Source: Pseudomonadota bacterium
Lineage (GTDB): Bacteria > Pseudomonadota > Gammaproteobacteria > Burkholderiales > Burkholderiaceae
Direction: 5' to 3'
Length of the DNA stretch: 10,501 nt
Assembly: GCA_023441105.1 (NCBI GenBank)
Contig: JAEZQX010000126.1
Location: 1 to 10,501 of the forward strand
Shown here: positions 7,063 to 10,501 of the stretch, in pieces
How the letters are laid out: the number at the start of each line of letters is the position of its first letter
Numbering within the stretch: the stretch's first letter is position 1
Position numbers and translations under genes: made by a program
Notes under the pieces: model-generated
Database searches by the model: none
What the model was told of the DNA's origin: nothing
Seen by the model: only the letters and a program-made list of their open reading frames with translations

Positions 7063-7653
7063 ATGCCTGCGCCCGCACGCCCGGCCGCGGGCCGGCGCGC
7101 CCGCGGATTGCCGGCGTTCCTGCTGGCCGTCGGCATCGCGCTGGCAGCCGGCTGCGCCACTACCCCGCCGCCGCCACCGCCGGCCACCGGCGATATCGCC
7201 CTGCCGCTCGAGCTCGCCGGACGCTTTTCCAGCACCTATACCGCCAGCCTGCCGGAGACGAAGCGCGAGTCGGCCAGCGGCCGCTTCGAGCTGTTCAAGG
7301 ACGCCTCGCGGCTGACCGTCGACCTGATCTCGCCCTTCGGCCAGACCATCGCCCGCGCCGAGCAGCGGGTCGGGCGGCCGGCAACGCTCAAGACCTCGGA
7401 CAATCGCGTCTTCACCGCGGCGACCCTCGACGCGGTCTTCGAGCAGGCCATCGGCATCCGGGTGCCCGCCGACAGGCTTCCGGACTGGCTTTCCAACCGC
7501 TTCGACCAGGTGCTGGAGCGCTCGCCCGACGGCCAGCGGGTGCGCGCCCGGGATGCGGGCTGGGAAATCGACCGCAGCGGCGGCCGCTGGGACCTGGTCT
7601 GGCACGAAGGCACCCAGCGGATCGAGGTGCGGCTGCTGCTCGATGCTCAGTGA
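7063..7653 (+). CDS. lolB: Outer-membrane lipoprotein receptor LolB
   Basis: LolB accepts lipoproteins from the periplasmic carrier LolA and inserts them in the inner leaflet of the outer membrane; it is itself a lipoprotein. The 196-residue product has a signal peptide (basic to 14, hydrophobic 16-29) and lipobox AAGC with Cys31. Ala at +2 predicts outer-membrane retention. A six-proline linker follows at 35-40. The remainder fits the LolB/LolA half-barrel pattern: GRFS (53-56), SGRFEL, LTVDLISPFGQTIA (83-96) and WEIDRSGGRWDLVW near the end. Length and gene order (before ispE) agree with betaproteobacterial LolB. There is no clear ribosome site, so translation is probably coupled to the upstream TPR gene. 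The last 11 bases overlap ispE. Confidence 0.92.
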   Translation: MPAPARPAAGRRARGLPAFLLAVGIALAAGCATTPPPPPPATGDIALPLELAGRFSSTYTASLPETKRESASGRFELFKDASRLTVDLISPFGQTIARAEQRVGRPATLKTSDNRVFTAATLDAVFEQAIGIRVPADRLPDWLSNRFDQVLERSPDGQRVRARDAGWEIDRSGGRWDLVWHEGTQRIEVRLLLDAQ

Positions 7654-8518
7654 GCTGCGCAACCTGCCGGCCCCGGCCAAGCTGAACCTCTTCCTGCACG
7701 TCACCGGCCGGCGCGCCGACGGCTACCACCTGCTCGAAACTGTCTTCCAGTTCGTCGACCTTGCCGACACGATCGACCTGCGGCTGCGCGCCGACGGACA
7801 GGTCCGCCGCCTGGGACCGCCGGACGACATCCCGGCGGACATCGACCTGACGCTCCGGGCAGCCCGCGCGCTGCAGGCTGCGACCGGCTGCGGCCTGGGG
7901 GTCGACATCGGCCTGCGCAAGCGCATCCCCATGGGCGCCGGACTGGGCGGCGGCAGCTCCGATGCAGCCACCGTCCTGCTGGGGCTGAACCGTCTCTGGG
8001 GGCTGGACCTGCCGCGCCGGGAACTGCTGCGGATCGCCGCGCCGCTGGGCGCCGATGTCCCGGTGTTCGTCTTCGGCCGCAATGCCTACGCCACCGGAAT
8101 CGGCGACCAGCTGCAGGCGATCGACCTGCCGCAACGCTGGTTCGTGCTGGTCATGCCGCCGGTGTCGGTGGCAACCGAGGGAGTCTTCAAGGACCCCAAA
8201 TTGACACGGGACACCAAACCGATCACAATTTTGGGCTTTTCCAAGCGGGCGCCGGCGCTTGGCGGCAGGAATGACCTGCAGCCGGTGGTGCTTGCGCGGC
8301 AGCATGCGGTGAAGACGGCATTGGCGGCGCTGGAAGCGGGATCCCCACCTTCGACCAGCGCGAGGATGACCGGATCGGGCGCTTGCGTGTTCGCCGCCAT
8401 GCAAAGTTTGGAAGTGGCGCAGAAAACCGCCGAGCGGGTTTTGCGTCACAATGTCGGCACAGTCCATGTCGTTGCGGGACTGCCAGGACATCCACTGGGG
8501 AGTCGCCAAGTTGGTTAA
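7643..8518 (+). CDS. ispE: 4-diphosphocytidyl-2-C-methyl-D-erythritol kinase IspE
   Basis: IspE is a GHMP-family kinase that phosphorylates CDP-methylerythritol with ATP in the MEP route to isoprenoid precursors. The 291-residue protein has [11 protein letters not shown] (10-20) with conserved Lys13, and [15 protein letters not shown] (22-36). The glycine-rich ATP loop [14 protein letters not shown] is at 96-109, Asp138 lies in GADVPVF, and the third GHMP motif [10 protein letters not shown] is at 242-251. The ATG at 7643 lies inside the end of lolB, giving an 11-base overlap and likely coupling. The family C terminus ends around HPL (283-285). Here the frame continues into tRNA-Gln, adds Gly-Ser-Arg-Gln-Val-Gly and stops at the TAA of the tRNA D-loop. 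The 23-base CDS/tRNA overlap is unusual and means tRNA processing would cut the ispE stop codon off its message. Confidence 0.95.
   Translation: MLSELRNLPAPAKLNLFLHVTGRRADGYHLLETVFQFVDLADTIDLRLRADGQVRRLGPPDDIPADIDLTLRAARALQAATGCGLGVDIGLRKRIPMGAGLGGGSSDAATVLLGLNRLWGLDLPRRELLRIAAPLGADVPVFVFGRNAYATGIGDQLQAIDLPQRWFVLVMPPVSVATEGVFKDPKLTRDTKPITILGFSKRAPALGGRNDLQPVVLARQHAVKTALAALEAGSPPSTSARMTGSGACVFAAMQSLEVAQKTAERVLRHNVGTVHVVAGLPGHPLGSRQVG
8201..8229 (+). promoter_or_regulatory. Candidate internal promoter in ispE for tRNA-Gln and prs
   Basis: A perfect TTGACA (8201-8206) is followed after 17 bases by CACAAT (8224-8229), four of six to the -10 consensus. It lies in a locally A/T-richer stretch of ispE. 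Predicted transcription would start near 8236, about 260 bases before the tRNA. An internal promoter would uncouple tRNA-Gln and prs from lolB-ispE expression. This rests on consensus matching only. Confidence 0.4.
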
Positions 8519-8572
8519 GGCACCGGATTTTGATTCCGGCATTCGAAGGTTCGAATCCTTCCTCCCCAGCCA
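8496..8572 (+). tRNA. tRNA-Gln (anticodon UUG)
   Basis: The 77 bases fold as a standard cloverleaf with encoded CCA. The acceptor stem is TGGGGAG (8496-8502) with CTCCCCA (8562-8568). The D-arm is GCC/GGC around AAGTTGGTTAA. The anticodon stem is CCGGA/TCCGG with loop TTTTGAT (anticodon TTG). The variable loop is five bases, and the T-arm is GAAGG/CCTTC with loop TTCGAAT. Discriminator G is followed by CCA at 8570-8572. UUG reads CAA and, by wobble, CAG. The 5' 23 bases lie inside the ispE reading frame, and prs follows 68 bases downstream, the usual order in betaproteobacteria. Confidence 0.97.
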
Positions 8573-8640
8573 CTCATTCAAGCTGTTCTACCTGGTGGAT
8601 CACCGTGTTACGCCCCTCCTATCGCTCCAGCGTTGATCCA

Positions 8641-9600
8641 ATGACCACGCTGAGGTCGGAAGGCCCGGTCATCTTCACCGGCAGTTCCAACCCCAGGCTC
8701 GCCGCGGACGTCGCCGCCCATCTCGGCTACCAGCTCGGCAAGGCGGTGGTCGGGAAGTTCTCCGATGGCGAAGTGATGGTGGAGATCCTGGAGAACGTCC
8801 GCGGCAAGGACGTCTTCGTGCTCCAGTCCACCTGCGCGCCCACCAACGACAACCTGATGGAGATCCTCATCATGGTGGACGCGCTCAGGCGCGCCTCTGC
8901 CGGCAGGATCACCGCTGCCCTGCCCTATTTCGGCTATGCCCGCCAGGATCGGCGAGTGCGGTCCTCGCGGGTCGCCATCAGCGCCAAGGTGGTCGCCAAC
9001 ATGCTGCAGGTGGCGGGCATCGACCGCCTGCTGACCATGGACCTGCATGCCGACCAGATCCAGGGCTTCTTCGACATCCCGGTCGACAACATCTACGCCG
9101 CGCCCATCCTGCTCTCGGACATCGCCCGGCAGAAGTTCGAAAACGTGATCGTCGTCTCCCCGGATGTCGGCGGTGTCGTCCGGGCACGGGCGCTGGCGAA
9201 GCGGCTGGAATCGGACCTCGCCATCATCGACAAGCGGCGCCAGAAGGCCAACGTGTCGGAAGTGATGAACATCATCGGCGAGGTGAAGGGGCGCAGCTGC
9301 CTGCTGATGGACGACATGGTGGACACGGCCGGCACGCTGTGTCGCGCGGCCGAGGCGCTGAAGAAGGAAGGCGCCGTCCATGTCGTCGCCTATTGCACCC
9401 ATGCGGTCCTTTCGGGCGGCGCGGTGAAGCGGATCATGGAGTCGCAACTCGACGAGCTGATCGTCACCGATTCGATCCCGCTGACCGAGGAAGGCCAGGC
9501 CTGCGAGAAGATCCGCGTCCTTGGCTGCGGCCAGCTGATCGGCGAAACGATCCTGCGCATCAACCGGGCGGATTCGGTATCGCTCCTGTTCATGGAATAA
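8641..9600 (+). CDS. prs: Ribose-phosphate pyrophosphokinase (PRPP synthetase)
   Basis: Prs transfers pyrophosphate from ATP to ribose-5-phosphate to make PRPP, the precursor for purine, pyrimidine, histidine, tryptophan and NAD synthesis. The 319-residue product is of normal class I length. It has [10 protein letters not shown] (12-21), [12 protein letters not shown] (38-49), and the ATP-contacting YARQDRR (99-105). The metal and active-site histidine lies in [12 protein letters not shown] (133-144). [13 protein letters not shown] is at 171-183, and the PRPP loop DDMVDTAGT is at 224-232. The ATG at 8641 is chosen because it gives the usual length before the first strand. It has no clear ribosome site. 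A GTG at 8605 with a GGTGGA just upstream would add 12 residues and cannot be excluded. It lies 68 bases after tRNA-Gln and is probably co-transcribed with it. Confidence 0.97.
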   Translation: MTTLRSEGPVIFTGSSNPRLAADVAAHLGYQLGKAVVGKFSDGEVMVEILENVRGKDVFVLQSTCAPTNDNLMEILIMVDALRRASAGRITAALPYFGYARQDRRVRSSRVAISAKVVANMLQVAGIDRLLTMDLHADQIQGFFDIPVDNIYAAPILLSDIARQKFENVIVVSPDVGGVVRARALAKRLESDLAIIDKRRQKANVSEVMNIIGEVKGRSCLLMDDMVDTAGTLCRAAEALKKEGAVHVVAYCTHAVLSGGAVKRIMESQLDELIVTDSIPLTEEGQACEKIRVLGCGQLIGETILRINRADSVSLLFME

Positions 9601-9650
9601 GCGGCACAGGCCGGCAAGACGACGCGGGCGACAGCCGGCGGCGATGATTA

Positions 9651-9747
9651 TTTCGTACCCCGCCGGCTTCGCCGGCGACGTGATTTTCGTACCCGCCGGC
9701 TCCGCCGGCGACAAAGTTTTCGTACCCGCCGGCTTCGCCGGCGGGCG
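9651..9747. repeat. Three tandem REP-like palindromic units before rplY
   Basis: Units start at 9651, 9685 and 9718 and share TTTCGTACCC followed by GCCGGC-TTC/TCC-GCCGGCG. The spacing is 34 then 33 bases, because the first unit has one extra C. Each core folds as a hairpin with a three-base loop. The stem is seven base pairs in units 1 and 2 and nine in unit 3 (CCCGCCGGC 9725-9733, GCCGGCGGG 9737-9745). The tails between hairpins (ACGTGATTTTCG, ACAAAGTTTTCG) are A/T-richer. All units face the same way, so this is a direct array. It fills the middle of the 199-bp prs-rplY gap and would be in the transcript if the two genes are co-transcribed. Confidence 0.9.
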
Positions 9748-9787
9748 TGCAACGCCTCCCAGCCTGGTCGCGGGCAGGAGGCCAACT

Positions 9788-9792
9788 GAGGG
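9788..9792 (+). promoter_or_regulatory. Ribosome binding site for rplY
   Basis: GAGGG lies seven bases before the ATG at 9800 and fixes that start. A stronger AGGAGG at 9777-9782 is 17 bases from the ATG, too far for normal use, and has no start codon at proper distance. It may be a standby site. Confidence 0.65.
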
Positions 9793-9799
9793 AACCGCG

Positions 9800-10483
9800 A
9801 TGAAAGTAGTCGCAGAAGAAAGAAAGGCGATTGGGTCGGGTGCGAGCCGCCGACTCCGCCGTGCATCCAAGGTGCCGGGTATCGTCTACGGTGGCGATGG
9901 CCAGCCAATGCAGATCGCGCTCGATCACAACCCGCTCTACCACTCCCTGCGGGTGGAAGCCTTCCATTCGTCGATCCTCGACATGGAGCTTGGCGGCAAG
10001 ACCCAGAAGGTCCTGCTGCGCGACGTGCAGTGGCATCCCTACAAGCCGCAAGTCCTGCATGTGGACTTCCAACGCGTCGCCGCCAACCAGAAGATCACGA
10101 TCAAGGTGCCCTTCCACTTCATGAACCAGGAGATCTCGCCTGCGGTGAAGGAGAGCAAGGCGGTGGTCAACCACGTGTTGTCCGAGATCGAGGTGTCCTG
10201 CCTGCCGGCCGACCTGCCGGAGTACCTCGAAGTCGACCTCAGCGGTATCACGCTCGAGCACTCGATGCACCTGAGCGCGGTCAAGCTTCCCTCGGGCGTC
10301 ACGCCGATCGTGCCGGCGGGATCCGATCCGGTGATCGCCACGGCGGTCCTGGTCGCGGGATCGGCTGCCGACAACAAGGAAGACGAGGAGAAGGCGGCTG
10401 CTGCTGCGGCAGCCGCTCCGGGCGCCGCCAAGGCACCCGCGGCTGCCAAGGCACCTGCCGCCGCCCCTGCGGCGAAGAAGTAA
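9800..10483 (+). CDS. rplY: Ribosomal protein bL25, long CTC form
   Basis: bL25 binds 5S rRNA in the large ribosomal subunit. This 227-residue version is the long (CTC/TL5) form. Residues 1 to about 92 are the 5S-binding L25 domain (ASRRLRRASKVPGIVYGG at 15-32, LLRDVQWHPYKPQVLHVDF at 72-90). Residues about 93-187 are the C-terminal beta domain (IPVPFHF-like strand at 101-107, LPEYLEVDLSGITLEHSMHLS at 139-159). The tail from 188 is acidic (DNKEDEEK) and then Ala/Pro/Lys-rich to the end, as in many betaproteobacteria. The ATG at 9800 matches the family start and has a GAGGG site. The frame stays open back to an ATG at 9644 through the palindromic array, but that extension is not family sequence. 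Only 18 bases follow the stop; pth often comes next in related genomes. Confidence 0.95.
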   Translation: MKVVAEERKAIGSGASRRLRRASKVPGIVYGGDGQPMQIALDHNPLYHSLRVEAFHSSILDMELGGKTQKVLLRDVQWHPYKPQVLHVDFQRVAANQKITIKVPFHFMNQEISPAVKESKAVVNHVLSEIEVSCLPADLPEYLEVDLSGITLEHSMHLSAVKLPSGVTPIVPAGSDPVIATAVLVAGSAADNKEDEEKAAAAAAAAPGAAKAPAAAKAPAAAPAAKK

Positions 10484-10501
10484 GGCGGGACTGGCAAGCG
10501 C

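Noticed and set aside
5154..7235. A 693-codon open frame on the minus strand opposite the TPR lipoprotein
   Set aside because: The opposite strand encodes clear TPR repeats and a lipobox. The antisense translation is low-complexity Arg/Gly/Leu without recognisable domains and crosses into lolB.
9651..9747. CRISPR array
   Set aside because: Only three units, with 33-34-bp periodicity and no unique spacers of similar length between them; the units are near-identical throughout.
9644..9799. A 52-residue N-terminal extension of bL25 read through the palindromic array
   Set aside because: The family start MKVVAEERK has its own GAGGG site. The extension encodes only repeat-derived PAGFAGD-type units, and no good ribosome site precedes 9644.

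Overview
The window looks like chromosomal core-genome DNA from a GC-rich (by eye, mid to upper 60s % GC) betaproteobacterium, most likely Burkholderiales, Rhodocyclales or a relative. The evidence is the gene order lolB-ispE-tRNA-Gln(UUG)-prs-rplY and a Gln-type bacterial thiol dioxygenase. The lineage is inferred from gene content and order, not from a search. There is no sign of phage, insertion sequence, CRISPR or plasmid DNA.

Minus-strand half (about 268-5083). Reading leftward from a divergent control region at about 5084-5171, the genes are mutM, a large dynamin-like GTPase, mutY and a thiol dioxygenase of the 3-mercaptopropionate type. MutM and MutY are the two DNA glycosylases of the GO system, which limits 8-oxoguanine mutagenesis. 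Here they flank a dynamin-like protein. The GTPase stop and the mutY start (TTG) overlap, so those two are translationally coupled. The dioxygenase follows after a 113-bp GC-rich gap that can form mutually exclusive hairpins.

Plus-strand half (about 5172-10483). A TPR-repeat lipoprotein and lolB (outer-membrane lipoprotein receptor) are one base apart. lolB overlaps ispE (CDP-methylerythritol kinase of isoprenoid synthesis) by 11 bases. The ispE reading frame runs 23 bases into tRNA-Gln(UUG) and takes its stop codon from the tRNA D-loop. prs (PRPP synthetase) and the long (CTC-type) form of rplY (ribosomal protein bL25) follow. The 199-bp prs-rplY gap holds three tandem 33/34-bp units, each centred on a GCCGGC-nnn-GCCGGC hairpin.

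Most genes are housekeeping and can be named confidently. I do not see a clearly new multi-gene system. The points most worth a second look are the dynamin-like GTPase embedded between the GO glycosylases, the ispE/tRNA-Gln overlap, the palindromic tandem array before rplY, and a repeat-built insertion in the MutY catalytic domain.
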